Assembly (NCBI GenBank): GCA_011526095.1
Contig: WYBA01000166.1
Location: forward strand, 1 to 64,000
DNA length: 64,000 nucleotides
Reading direction: 5' to 3'
Source: Myxococcales bacterium
Lineage (GTDB): Bacteria; Myxococcota_A; Polyangia; Haliangiales; Haliangiaceae
Under the pieces are notes generated by a model. The model had not been told where the DNA came from and made no database searches. It saw nothing but the letters and a program-made list of their open reading frames with translations. Shown here in pieces: positions 43,872 through 54,180 of this stretch. Both the position numbers and the translations under genes were made by a program. The first letter of the stretch is position 1. The number at the start of each line of letters is the position of its first letter.

Positions 43872-45062
43872 ATGAAGAAGCTCGTTGTCGCGAAGACTCT
43901 CGTCGTCACGTCGCTGTTCGTCGCCGGTGGCACCGCCGCCGCTCAGGAGGAGGAGGCGGCGCCCGACGAGGGCGCGGTCGCCGACGACGCCACGGCACCC
44001 GCCGACGGCACCGTCGATGCCTCCGCGCCGGTCGAGGCGACCGCGCTCACCGCCGCGCCCGAGGCGCCGCCCGCCGAGGAGCCCGCCGAGGAGCCCGCCG
44101 CGGCCGGCAGCCTGGCGCCGACGATCTCCGGCTTCGTCGCCGGGACCTACAACTACAACCTGATGAACCCGACCAGCGGCGCGACCGCGTTCCACTCGTT
44201 CACCGCCGCGCACAACAGCTTCCTGCTCAACACCGCCCACGTCGCGATCGCCGGCAGCGACGACAAGCTGTCGTACGCGGTCGAGATCGACGGCGGCACC
44301 GACGGCGCGGCCACCTCGCCCAACCTGGTGCAGGAGGCGTGGCTCGCCTACCAGAGCGCCGGCGGCCTCGGGTTCAAGGCCGGCAAGTTCGTCACCTACC
44401 AGGGCATCGAGGTGATCGAGTCGCCGGCCAACCCGACGATCTCGCGCGGCCTGCTGTTCAACCTCGCCGAGCCGTTCCACCACACCGGCGTGCTGCTCAC
44501 CTACAAGGCGAGCGACACGCTCGACTTCGCCGTCGGCCTCGTCAACGGCTGGGACGTCGAGGTGGACAACAACGACCGCCCGTCGCTGGTCGGCAAGGTC
44601 GGCGTCACCCAGGACAAGCTGGCGCTCGTCGGCTCGTTCACCGTCGGCCCGGAGCAGGCCGGCAACCCCGACGACTACCGGATCTCGGGCGACGTCACCG
44701 CCGTGATCAAGGGCGACAAGATGGACATCTGGGTCCAGGGCAACGGCGGGTTCGAGCAGTTCGGGGAGGAGAGCGCGACGTGGTTCGGCGCTGGCGTGCA
44801 GCCGGTGGTGCGGCTGAGCGACACGATGACCCTCGGCGCGCGCGCCGAGGTGCTGCTCGACCTCGACGGCTCGCGCACCGGCTTCGGCGACAGCCTCACG
44901 CTGATCACCGCCGGCGCGTCGCCCGCGTTCAAGATCCACGACCACGTGTGGATCCGCGCCGAGGGCCGCCTCGACTTCGCGACCGAGGACGTCCTCGGTG
45001 ACGACGCCGACCCGGGCGCGATCCAGGTCGTCGGCCTCGGCGAGGCGATCGTCACGTTCTGA
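43872..45062 (+). CDS. Outer-membrane porin, OmpL-like beta-barrel (BBP2 type)
   Basis: 396 residues from ATG 43872 (MKKLVVAKTLVVTSLFVAGG), which gives a normal signal peptide; in-frame ATG/GTG codons up to 43848 are possible. An acidic Ala/Pro/Glu region (about 26-80) is followed by a barrel: ISGFVAGTYNYNLMNP, NSFLLNTAHVAIAG, VQEAWLAYQSAGGLGFKAGKFVTYQGIEVIESPANPTISRGLLFNLAEPFHHTGV. The last is the typical segment of the putative beta-barrel porin-2 family. It ends in an outer-membrane strand (GLGEAIVTF with terminal Phe). Probably a general diffusion channel. Convergent with the Cys-rich lipoprotein gene with no intergenic base. Confidence 0.85.
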   Translation: MKKLVVAKTLVVTSLFVAGGTAAAQEEEAAPDEGAVADDATAPADGTVDASAPVEATALTAAPEAPPAEEPAEEPAAAGSLAPTISGFVAGTYNYNLMNPTSGATAFHSFTAAHNSFLLNTAHVAIAGSDDKLSYAVEIDGGTDGAATSPNLVQEAWLAYQSAGGLGFKAGKFVTYQGIEVIESPANPTISRGLLFNLAEPFHHTGVLLTYKASDTLDFAVGLVNGWDVEVDNNDRPSLVGKVGVTQDKLALVGSFTVGPEQAGNPDDYRISGDVTAVIKGDKMDIWVQGNGGFEQFGEESATWFGAGVQPVVRLSDTMTLGARAEVLLDLDGSRTGFGDSLTLITAGASPAFKIHDHVWIRAEGRLDFATEDVLGDDADPGAIQVVGLGEAIVTF

Positions 45063-45413
45063 TCAGCGCGCCACGTCGCCGGCCGGCGCATCGCCGGCCG
45101 GCGCGTCGCCGTCGCCGACCATCGTGCCGGGGCCGCGCCCGCTCGGCCCCTCGACGTACTCGATCACGTCGCGGCACTCGAGGCTCTCGAACGCGCGGAT
45201 CGACTCGGCGTCGTGGAACACCTCGCGGCACTCGTCGACGCACGCCGCGTGCGCCGACGCCTCGCCGACGTCCTTGCAGTCGAGGTAGCGCGCGCACGCG
45301 CCGTCGCAGGTGCCGGTGAGCTTGCGGTTCGAGGCGAACGGCGAGGGCAGGCGGCACGCCGCGAGCGCGCCGAGCACCACGCCGATCACGGCCGTCCGGA
45401 CACCGGACGTCAT
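45063..45413 (-). CDS. Small Cys-rich lipoprotein
   Basis: 116 residues, ATG overlapping the enoyl-CoA hydratase stop (ATGA). Lipobox ALAAC. CDGACARYLDCKDVGEASAHAACVDECREVF...LECRDVI gives six cysteines in a spacing often seen in myxobacterial secreted proteins, probably three disulfides. It ends in an AGDAPAGD repeat. I do not recognise a function. Coupling to the hydratase may only reflect compact packing. Confidence 0.7.
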   Translation of the reverse strand: MTSGVRTAVIGVVLGALAACRLPSPFASNRKLTGTCDGACARYLDCKDVGEASAHAACVDECREVFHDAESIRAFESLECRDVIEYVEGPSGRGPGTMVGDGDAPAGDAPAGDVAR

Positions 45414-46183
45414 GGCGGGGCCTCGTCCGGCGCCCCGTGTCGGCCGGCGCCGCCGGCGAACCGCGCCGCGCCGGCGACGCCCTCGGCCAGCGCGCGCCCG
45501 CCGTGCCGCAGCTCGTTGGCGAGCGCCGCGGGCAGGTCGAGGTCGTGCTGCTCGTACGCGCTCAGCCGGTCGCCGCGCAGCGCGCCCTGCGGCAGCCGCG
45601 CCAGCTCGTGCGCGAGCGCGACCGCCGCGGCGCGCGCCTGCCCGTCGGGGACGACGCGGTTGACCAGGCCGATCGCGAGCGCCTCGTCGGCGGCGACCGC
45701 GCGCCCGGTCAGGATCAGATCGAGCGCGCGCGACAGGCCGATCAGCCGCGGCAGGCGGATCGTCCCGCCGTCGATCAGCGGCACGCCCCACCGCCGGCAG
45801 AACACGCCGAGCACCGCGCTGTGCTCGGCGACGCGCAGGTCGCACCACAGCGCGAGCTCGAGCCCGCCGGCCACCGCGTGGCCGGTGATCGCCGCGATCA
45901 CCGGCTTGGACAGCAGCATCCGCGACGGCCCCATCGGCCCGTCGCCGTCCGCGGCGACGCGGTTCGGCGCGCCGTCGCCCGCGAGCGCCTTGAGATCGGC
46001 GCCGGCGCAGAACGTCCCGTGGTCCCCTGTCAAGACGCCGACGCTCGCGGTCGCGTCAGCGTCGAACGCGCGGAACGCCTCCGCGAGCGCCTCGGCCGTG
46101 ACGCGATCGACCGCGTTGCGCCGTGAGGCACGGTCGATCGTGACGATCGTGACGGGGCCCTCGCGTTCGACGCGCACGGTCAT
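45410..46183 (-). CDS. Enoyl-CoA hydratase/isomerase family protein
   Basis: 257 residues from ATG 46183 (MTVRVEREGPVTIVTIDRASRRNAVD). Crotonase fold with oxyanion loops FCAGADLKAL and ITGHAVAGGLELALWCDLRVAE, then WGVPLIDGGTIRLPRLIGLSRALDLILTGR and AIGLVNRVV. The glutamates used for hydration in mitochondrial ECH are not obvious: the second site reads RALDLILTG, with Asp. It may therefore be a side-branch crotonase rather than a beta-oxidation enzyme. Divergent from the phosphofructokinase gene across 46 bases. Confidence 0.88.
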   Translation of the reverse strand: MTVRVEREGPVTIVTIDRASRRNAVDRVTAEALAEAFRAFDADATASVGVLTGDHGTFCAGADLKALAGDGAPNRVAADGDGPMGPSRMLLSKPVIAAITGHAVAGGLELALWCDLRVAEHSAVLGVFCRRWGVPLIDGGTIRLPRLIGLSRALDLILTGRAVAADEALAIGLVNRVVPDGQARAAAVALAHELARLPQGALRGDRLSAYEQHDLDLPAALANELRHGGRALAEGVAGAARFAGGAGRHGAPDEAPP

Positions 46184-46229
46184 GTCGCGATCGTGCCACG
46201 CGGCGGTCGTTGCGACTACGATGCGCGCC

Positions 46230-47354
46230 ATGTCAGCTCCTGGCAGTCCCCGTCGCATCGCGGTGCTCACCAGCGGGGGTGATGCACCCGGCATGAACGC
46301 CGCGATCCGCGCGGCGACCTTGATCAGCCGCGCCGCCGGCGTCGAGGTCTACGGCGTCGAGCGCGGCTACAAGGGCCTCGTCGAGGGCGCGTTCGTCCCG
46401 CTCGGCGCCACCGACGTCCAGGGCATCCTGCGCGACGGCGGCACGATCCTCGGCTCGGCGCGGTGCAAGGAGTTCCACGAGCGCGCGGTGCGCGATCGCG
46501 CGCGCGCGCAGCTGTCGGAGCGCGGGATCGAGGGCCTCGTCGTGATCGGCGGCAACGGCTCGCTCACCGGCGCGCTGGCGCTCGGCGATCCCGCCGAGGC
46601 CGGGCCGCGCGCGCCCCACGTCGTCGGGATCCCGGCGTCGATCGACAACGACATCGGGCTCACCGGGCTGTCGATCGGCGTCGACACCGCGGTCAACACG
46701 ATCGTCGAGGCCGTCGACAAGATCGCCGACACCGCGACCGCGCACGACCGCACGTTCATCGTCGAGGTGATGGGCCGCGACTGCGGCTACCTCGCGATGA
46801 CCTCGGCGATCGCGTGCGGCGCGGACCTCGCGCTGTTCCCCGAGGCCAACCGCACCGAGCCCGAGGTCGTCGACGCGATCGTCGACGCGGTCGCCGCGGT
46901 GCGCAGCCGCTCGCGCCGCAACCGCCGCGTGATCGTGATCAAGGCCGAGGGCGTCCACGTCGGCGTCGACCGGCTCAAGGCGGCGGTCGACGTGCGGCTG
47001 CGCGAGCGCCTCGGCGCCGACGACCTCGGCTCGATCGAGACGCGCGTCACCGTGCTCGGGCACGTCGTGCGCGGCGGCCGGCCGTCGGCGTTCGACCGGC
47101 TGCTCGGCAGCCGTCTCGCCAACGTCGCGACCCGCGCGCTGCTCGCCGGCAAGACCCACAAGATGGCGGCGTGGATGCCGCCGATGGAGCTGCCGGAGGA
47201 GGTCGGCGCGCGCTCGACCGCCGATCCGTACTGCTGGCTGGTCGACCTCGCCGCCGCGCTGGCGGAGACCGACAGCCTCCTACATGGGCACAGCCCGCTC
47301 GCGCGGTGGCGCGCCGGGGTGTTCGACGACATCGAGGACGCGCTGCAGCTGTAG
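46230..47354 (+). CDS. 6-phosphofructokinase family protein
   Basis: 374 residues from ATG 46230; in-frame ATG 46221 is an alternative. PFK features: LTSGGDAPGMNAAIRA, YGVERGYKGLVEG, IPASIDNDIGLTGLSIGVDTAVNTIVEAVDKIADTA (catalytic Asp in SIDND), VEVMGRDCGYLA and GHVVRGGRPSAFDR. The nucleotide-site segment reads GGNGSLTGA, with Asn109 where E. coli PfkA has Asp103; the following Gly that favours ATP over pyrophosphate is kept. It phosphorylates fructose-6-phosphate in glycolysis, probably with ATP. The Asn is unusual against the textbook enzyme but occurs in some homologues as far as I recall. Confidence 0.9.
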   Translation: MSAPGSPRRIAVLTSGGDAPGMNAAIRAATLISRAAGVEVYGVERGYKGLVEGAFVPLGATDVQGILRDGGTILGSARCKEFHERAVRDRARAQLSERGIEGLVVIGGNGSLTGALALGDPAEAGPRAPHVVGIPASIDNDIGLTGLSIGVDTAVNTIVEAVDKIADTATAHDRTFIVEVMGRDCGYLAMTSAIACGADLALFPEANRTEPEVVDAIVDAVAAVRSRSRRNRRVIVIKAEGVHVGVDRLKAAVDVRLRERLGADDLGSIETRVTVLGHVVRGGRPSAFDRLLGSRLANVATRALLAGKTHKMAAWMPPMELPEEVGARSTADPYCWLVDLAAALAETDSLLHGHSPLARWRAGVFDDIEDALQL

Positions 47355-47448
47355 GTTCCCGTCCCCGCGAAGGTTTCGGAGCCGGCACGCGCCTGGGAGT
47401 CTGCGACGAGCACCCACAGCGCGGGTGCCATCGGTTACATTCGTGACG

Positions 47449-49377
47449 ATGTCTGCGCCGGGTGAAGCTGATCTCAGGCGCATGTTCGAGCGCTCGCCGA
47501 TCGGCATGTACCGCAGCACGGTCGACGGACGGTTCGTGTTCGTCAACCCGGCCCTGGTGGCGATGCTCGGCTACGCCAGCGCCGACGAGCTGATGGCGAT
47601 CGACCTGTCGCAGCAGCTCTACGTCGATCCCCAGGCGCGCGAGCCGCTGGTCCAGCGCTACCTCAGCCAGGGCGTGGTCGACGGCGTCGACGTGCGGTGG
47701 CGCCGCAAGGACGGCCGCGTCATCACGGTGCGGGTCTACGGTCACGCGGTCGACGTCGCCGACGGCGCGGGCGCCGGGTTCGACGTCACCGCGATCGACG
47801 TCACCGCGCTGCGCGCCGCCGAGGCCGACGCGCGCGCCCAGCGGTCGGAGACGCAGGAGGCGCTGCTCAAGCTGCGGTCGCTGATGAAGCAGCTCCCCGC
47901 GCTGGTGTGGACGGTCGACCGCGACCTCCGGCTGATGTCGTTCGAGGGCACGCTGTTCGAGATGCGCGGCGATCTCGTCGCGACGGTCGCGGGGAGGTCG
48001 CTGCCCGAGGTCGTCGGCGATCGCCCGTCGGCGCTGGCCGCGGTCATGCACCACCGCGCCGCGTTCGGCGGCGCGACCGCCCACTTCGAGCTGGAGTGGG
48101 ACGACAAGCTGTTCCTGATGACGGTCGCACCGATGCGCGACGGCGCCGGCGCGATCACCGCGGTGATCGGCGCCGCCGTCGACGTCACCGCGATGCGCCG
48201 GATGGAGCGCAACGTCCAGACGACCCAGCGGATCGAGAGCCTGGGGATCCTCGCCGGCGGCGTCGCCCACGACTTCAACAACCTGCTCGTCGCGATGCTC
48301 GGCAACGCGGACCTCGCGCTGCGCGAGTGCGCCAAGCACCCCGAGGACGCCGCGGTGCGCACCGCGATCGAGGCGATCCGCGCCGCGGCGCTGCGCGCCT
48401 CGGAGCTGACCAACCAGCTGCTCGCCTACACCGGGCGCGGTCAGCTCGCGGTCGGCGAGGTCGAGATCGGCCCGCTCGTCGAGGAGATGGTCGCGCTGCT
48501 GGCGTCGGGGCGGACGGGCAAGCTGTCGCTGTCGCTGTCGCTGTCGCCGGTGCTGCCGCCGGTGCGCGGCGACGCGGCGCAGCTCCGCCAGGTCGTGATG
48601 AACCTGGTGACCAACGCGTTCGACGCGCTCGATCCGCACCGCGGCGGCGAGGTCCGGGTGCGCACGCGCGTCGTCGCGCTGACGACCGAGGCGCACGCGC
48701 TCGACGTGATCTCCGTCCCCGCGGCGGGCCGCTACGTCGCGATCGAGGTCGGCGACTCGGGCATCGGCATGGACACGTCGACCCGCCGCAAGATCTTCGA
48801 TCCGTTCTTCACGACCAAGGCGCGCGGTCACGGCCTCGGGCTCGCCGCCGTCCTCGGGATCGTCCGCGGCCATCGTGGCGGGCTGCGGCTGTTCAGCAAC
48901 CCGGGGCAGGGCTCGGTGTTCGAGATCCTGCTGCCCGCCGAGGAGGGCGCGGCGACCGCGGCGTCGCCGCCCGCGCTCGTCGCGGTGCCCGCCGCGGCGC
49001 CCGCGCCGGCGCCGGCGGGCGAGCGCACCAAGACGGTGCTCGTCGTCGACGACGAGGAGATGGTGCGCGAGGTGCTGTGCAACATGATCGAGGACCTCGG
49101 CTACCGCGCGCTGCCCGCCGCGGGCGGCGCCGAGGCGCTCGCGGCCGCCGACGACGGCCACGCGTTCGACGCCGCGATCGTCGACCTGACGATGCCGCTG
49201 GTGAACGGCCGCGCCGTGCTCGACGGCCTGCGCGCGCGGCGGCCGCGGGTCCCGGTGATCCTCACCTCGGGCTACGACCGTGATCGCGCGGCCGTGCCCG
49301 GCGCCGACGGCTTCCTGCGCAAGCCGTTCCGGTTCGAGACGCTCGAGCAGCTGCTGCGCGACGTCGTCGGCGCGTAG
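47449..49377 (+). CDS. Hybrid histidine kinase: PAS-PAS-HisKA-HATPase-receiver
   Basis: 642 residues, no membrane segment. PAS 1 (about 8-125, MFERSPIGMYRSTVDGRFVFVNPALVAMLGY), PAS 2 (about 145-255), dimerisation/phosphoacceptor helix with His274 in GGVAHDFNNLL (NtrB/HisKA_4-like), HATPase with N box MNLVTNAFDAL, GDSGIGM, FDPFFTTK and GHGLGLAAVLGIV, a Pro/Ala linker, then a C-terminal receiver with acceptor Asp579 (AIVDLTMP) and FLRKPFR. A soluble sensor; no partner regulator is adjacent, as is common for orphan kinases in myxobacteria. The signal is unknown. ATG 47449 was chosen because it starts directly before the first PAS; the open frame extends upstream into the PFK gene in another frame. 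Confidence 0.9.
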   Translation: MSAPGEADLRRMFERSPIGMYRSTVDGRFVFVNPALVAMLGYASADELMAIDLSQQLYVDPQAREPLVQRYLSQGVVDGVDVRWRRKDGRVITVRVYGHAVDVADGAGAGFDVTAIDVTALRAAEADARAQRSETQEALLKLRSLMKQLPALVWTVDRDLRLMSFEGTLFEMRGDLVATVAGRSLPEVVGDRPSALAAVMHHRAAFGGATAHFELEWDDKLFLMTVAPMRDGAGAITAVIGAAVDVTAMRRMERNVQTTQRIESLGILAGGVAHDFNNLLVAMLGNADLALRECAKHPEDAAVRTAIEAIRAAALRASELTNQLLAYTGRGQLAVGEVEIGPLVEEMVALLASGRTGKLSLSLSLSPVLPPVRGDAAQLRQVVMNLVTNAFDALDPHRGGEVRVRTRVVALTTEAHALDVISVPAAGRYVAIEVGDSGIGMDTSTRRKIFDPFFTTKARGHGLGLAAVLGIVRGHRGGLRLFSNPGQGSVFEILLPAEEGAATAASPPALVAVPAAAPAPAPAGERTKTVLVVDDEEMVREVLCNMIEDLGYRALPAAGGAEALAAADDGHAFDAAIVDLTMPLVNGRAVLDGLRARRPRVPVILTSGYDRDRAAVPGADGFLRKPFRFETLEQLLRDVVGA

Positions 49378-49404
49378 CCGGGGCGTGGACCGTCGCCGAC
49401 GGCG

Positions 49405-51627
<2,223 letters not shown>

Positions 51628-51690
51628 GGCGGAGAAGGTAACACCGCGCCTGGCGCCGGGCGACGCCGCCCACCGGGCGGCCCAGCAAGC

Positions 51691-51716
51691 GGCAGGTGGC
51701 CGCGGCAGGTGGCCGC
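51691..51716. repeat. 13-bp tandem duplication in the kinase-radC gap
   Basis: GGCAGGTGGCCGC occurs twice in direct tandem within the 191-bp divergent intergenic region. It may be a recent slippage or a double binding site. Confidence 0.6.
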
Positions 51717-51818
51717 ATCCCGGACGCCATGTCGGGCGCGACGACACCCGCGCGCGCGCCGAACCTCCCGAAACCACGGCGCCGGGCGCGTGGCGCATCG
51801 CTTGCGATGGGCCCGGGC

Positions 51819-52490
51819 ATGGACGACCCAGCTCCCGTGCGGCCGCGCGAGCGCATGCTCGCGCTCGGCGGCGATCGCGTCGGCGACGACGACCTCATCG
51901 CGGTGCTGCTCGGCACCGGCATGCGTGGCCGCCCGGCCGAGGCGCTCGCCGCGGACCTGCTGCGCGCGGCCGGCGGCCTGGTCGCGCTGTCGCGGGCGTC
52001 GCCGCGCGAGCTGGCCCAGCTCCCCGGGATGGGCGAGGCGCGCGCGCTGCGCGTCGCCGCCGCGTTCCACCTCGGCCGGCGCGCCGCCGAGCTCGGGCGC
52101 GCGCGCGACGTGACGATCGGCGCGGCGGTGGACGTGTGGCGGCGGCTGCGCGGCCGGATCGCCGGGCTCCACCAGGAGGCGTTCTTCGCGATCGGCCTCG
52201 ACGTCCGCAACGCGGTGATCGAGGAGGTCGAGGTCGCGCGCGGCACGCTGACCTCGGTCGACATCCACCCGCGCGAGGTGTTCCGTCCGCTGATCCGCAT
52301 GGCCGCCGCCGGCGCCGTCGTCGCCCACAACCACCCCTCGGGCGACCCGACCCCGTCCCACGACGACGTCACGCTGACCCACCGCCTGCGCGAGGTCGGC
52401 CGCCTCGTCGGCATCCCCGTCGTCGACCACGTCGTCGTGTGCACCGACGGCTACGTCAGCCTCGCGGACACGCTGCGGGAGGCGTTCTGA
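51819..52490 (+). CDS. radC: RadC/JAB-domain protein (MPN/JAMM fold)
   Basis: 223 residues from ATG 51819; ATG 51807 is possible. An N-terminal helix-hairpin-helix part (PRELAQLPGMGEARALRVAAAFHLGRR) is followed by the RadC JAMM domain with FFAIGLDVRNAVIEEVEVARGTLTSVDIHPREVF and metal motif AHNHPSGDPTPSHDD. Despite the historical name, the role in DNA repair is unproven. RadC-type genes often travel with mobile or defence loci. Here it is coupled to a toxin-antitoxin pair (its TGA shares a base with the next ATG). Confidence 0.92.
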   Translation: MDDPAPVRPRERMLALGGDRVGDDDLIAVLLGTGMRGRPAEALAADLLRAAGGLVALSRASPRELAQLPGMGEARALRVAAAFHLGRRAAELGRARDVTIGAAVDVWRRLRGRIAGLHQEAFFAIGLDVRNAVIEEVEVARGTLTSVDIHPREVFRPLIRMAAAGAVVAHNHPSGDPTPSHDDVTLTHRLREVGRLVGIPVVDHVVVCTDGYVSLADTLREAF

Positions 52491-52753
52491 TGGCGCTGGT
52501 CTCGCCCCACGAGGTTCGCTACGCTGGCGCCGTGTCGCGAAGCTTCTCGGCCACGGTTCGACACGGCGTGATCGTCGCCGACGACGTCGAGCTGCCCGAG
52601 GGGGCGGTGGTCACGGTCGTCGTCGATGACGAGCCCGAGCACCAGCCCACTCCAGAGGAGCTGGCCGAGATCGACGCAGCGCTCGCCGAGGCCGAGGGGG
52701 ATCCCGGGATCCCGGCCGCGGAGCTGCTCGAGCGCCTCGGCCAGATGCGCTAG
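52490..52753 (+). CDS. Antitoxin, AF2212/DUF104-like
   Basis: 87 residues from ATG 52490, which overlaps the radC stop (TGATG); GTG 52532 would give a 73-residue form starting at SRSFSATVRHG. The N-terminal beta part TVRHGVIVADDVELPEGAVVTVVVDDE resembles AF2212-like/AbrB-type antitoxins. The acidic C-terminus (PTPEELAEIDAALAEAEGDPGIPAAELLERLGQ) would wrap the toxin. One base overlaps the following toxin gene. Together they form a type II pair, with the antitoxin likely repressing the pair. Confidence 0.72.
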   Translation: MALVSPHEVRYAGAVSRSFSATVRHGVIVADDVELPEGAVVTVVVDDEPEHQPTPEELAEIDAALAEAEGDPGIPAAELLERLGQMR

Positions 52754-53049
52754 TGTCGTTCGCGGTCGTGGTCCAGCGACGGGCCGCGCGAGAGATCGCG
52801 GCCGCCGTGCGGTGGTGGCGCGCTCACCGCGCGGCCGCGCCTCGTCGCCTCGAGGAGGAGCTCGCAGAGGTGCTCCGCCGCGTCGCCGACCATCCCGGGC
52901 TGGGCGTCCGCGTCGCCAGACGCGACGTGCGCCGGCTGGTGCTCCGGACGTCGGGGGACGTGATCCTCTACCGGATCCGTCCGCGGGCGCGGCGGGTCGA
53001 GATCCTCGCGCTGTGGTCACCACGCCGGGCGACCCCGCCCGGGCCGTGA
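52753..53049 (+). CDS. ParE/RelE-family toxin
   Basis: 98 residues from a GTG sharing one base with the antitoxin stop. It has the ParE fold pattern: VVVQRRAAREIAAAVRWWRAHR, two helices, LEEELAEVLRRVADHPGLGVRV, RRLVLRTSGDVILYRIRPRARRVEILALWSPRR. Family members inhibit gyrase (ParE) or cleave mRNA (RelE). The W/HxxR-type C-terminus fits ParE better, but the target cannot be read. Second gene of the radC-linked toxin-antitoxin pair. Confidence 0.8.
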   Translation: MSFAVVVQRRAAREIAAAVRWWRAHRAAAPRRLEEELAEVLRRVADHPGLGVRVARRDVRRLVLRTSGDVILYRIRPRARRVEILALWSPRRATPPGP

Positions 53050-53106
53050 AACCTGGCGTGGCCGGCGTTGTCCACGACAGGGCCGGGTATTCTCGGCGCT
53101 CGCCCT

Positions 53107-53694
53107 ATGTCCCTCCGCGAACGGATGCTGCTGCACCGCCTGCGCGAGCGCGACGAGAAGGCGTTCCGCGAGCTGGTGGCCGAGCACCGGGACCGGGTGT
53201 TCAACGTCACCTACCGGATGCTCGGCAACCGGGCGGAGGCGGAGGACGTGGCGCAGGAGGTGTTCATCAGCGTCTTCAAGACGATCGACACCTTCCGCGA
53301 GGAGGCGAAGTTCTCGACGTGGCTGTACCGGGTCGCGGTCAACCACTGCAAGAACCGGATCAAGTACCTGGCGCGCCGCCACCAGCGCGACCACGACGAG
53401 CTCGACGAGACCGCGGTGGCCGACGGCGACGACGGCGGCGGGGGTGGGACGGCGACGCCGAGCGTGCCGCGCCGGCCGGACCGCCAGCTCGAGGGCGCGC
53501 AGCTCGAGCAGGTGATGCACGCGGCGATCGCCGAGCTGGAGGAGGACCAGCGCGTGCTGGTCGTGCTCCGCGACATCGAGGACCTGTCGATGGAGGAGAT
53601 CTGCGAGATCACCGGCCTGCCCGACGGCACGGTGAAGTCCCGGCTCCACCGCGCGCGGCTGGCGCTGCGCAAGAAGATCCAGAAACATCTGTGA
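53107..53694 (+). CDS. ECF RNA polymerase sigma factor, RpoE-like
   Basis: 195 residues from ATG 53107. Region 2: AFRELVAEHRDRVFNVTYRMLGNRAEAEDVAQEVFISVFKTIDTFREEAKFSTWLYRVAVNHCKNRIKY. A Gly/Asp-rich linker follows, then region 4: AIAELEEDQRVLVVLRDIEDLSMEEICEITGLPDGTVKSRLHRARLALRK. It directs RNA polymerase to stress promoters and should be held by the zinc-finger anti-sigma encoded 17 bases downstream. Confidence 0.93.
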   Translation: MSLRERMLLHRLRERDEKAFRELVAEHRDRVFNVTYRMLGNRAEAEDVAQEVFISVFKTIDTFREEAKFSTWLYRVAVNHCKNRIKYLARRHQRDHDELDETAVADGDDGGGGGTATPSVPRRPDRQLEGAQLEQVMHAAIAELEEDQRVLVVLRDIEDLSMEEICEITGLPDGTVKSRLHRARLALRKKIQKHL

Positions 53695-53711
53695 GGGACC
53701 AGCGAGGACCC

Positions 53712-54179
53712 ATGGCCGACGAGCCCGACACCGATGCCGACGCCCCCGAGGCCGCCCACGAGGAGTGGGAGGTGCGGTTCTCCGATCTGCTCGAGGGCAC
53801 GGGGACCGAGGCGGAGCGCGCCGAGGTCGAGGCGCACCTGGCGAGCTGCGCCCCGTGCAAGGCCGCGTTCGACGACCTCGAGCGGACGATGCGCGCGCTG
53901 ACCCAGCTCAAGACGTCGTCGGGCTCGTTCAAGCCGCCCGAGCGGTTCACCGAGCACGTCGAGCAGACGCTGGCGCGGCGCTCGGGCGGGCGGTTCTTCG
54001 GCAAGAAGACCCTGGGCGATCGCGTGCCGTTCGGCGTGCTGCTGATCATCGCGCTGGTGATCCTGGTCGGCGCCTGGCTCGTCTACTGGTCGAGCAGCAC
54101 CGGCACGCTGCGCTACCGCCCCGACGAGCCGCCGCCGAAGCTGGCGCCCGGCGCGACGGACGTGGTCCCCCGGCCGTGA
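53712..54179 (+). CDS. Membrane anti-sigma factor with zinc-finger (ZAS) domain
   Basis: 155 residues. The acidic N-terminus is followed by the anti-sigma zinc finger HLASCAPCKAAFDDLE (His42, Cys46, Cys49), a linker, one membrane helix (VPFGVLLIIALVILVGAWLVYW, about 107-128) and a short Pro-rich outside tail. It probably holds the upstream ECF factor at the inner membrane until a signal or redox change releases it. Convergent with a barrel gene one base away. Confidence 0.85.
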   Translation: MADEPDTDADAPEAAHEEWEVRFSDLLEGTGTEAERAEVEAHLASCAPCKAAFDDLERTMRALTQLKTSSGSFKPPERFTEHVEQTLARRSGGRFFGKKTLGDRVPFGVLLIIALVILVGAWLVYWSSSTGTLRYRPDEPPPKLAPGATDVVPRP

Positions 54180-54180
54180 G

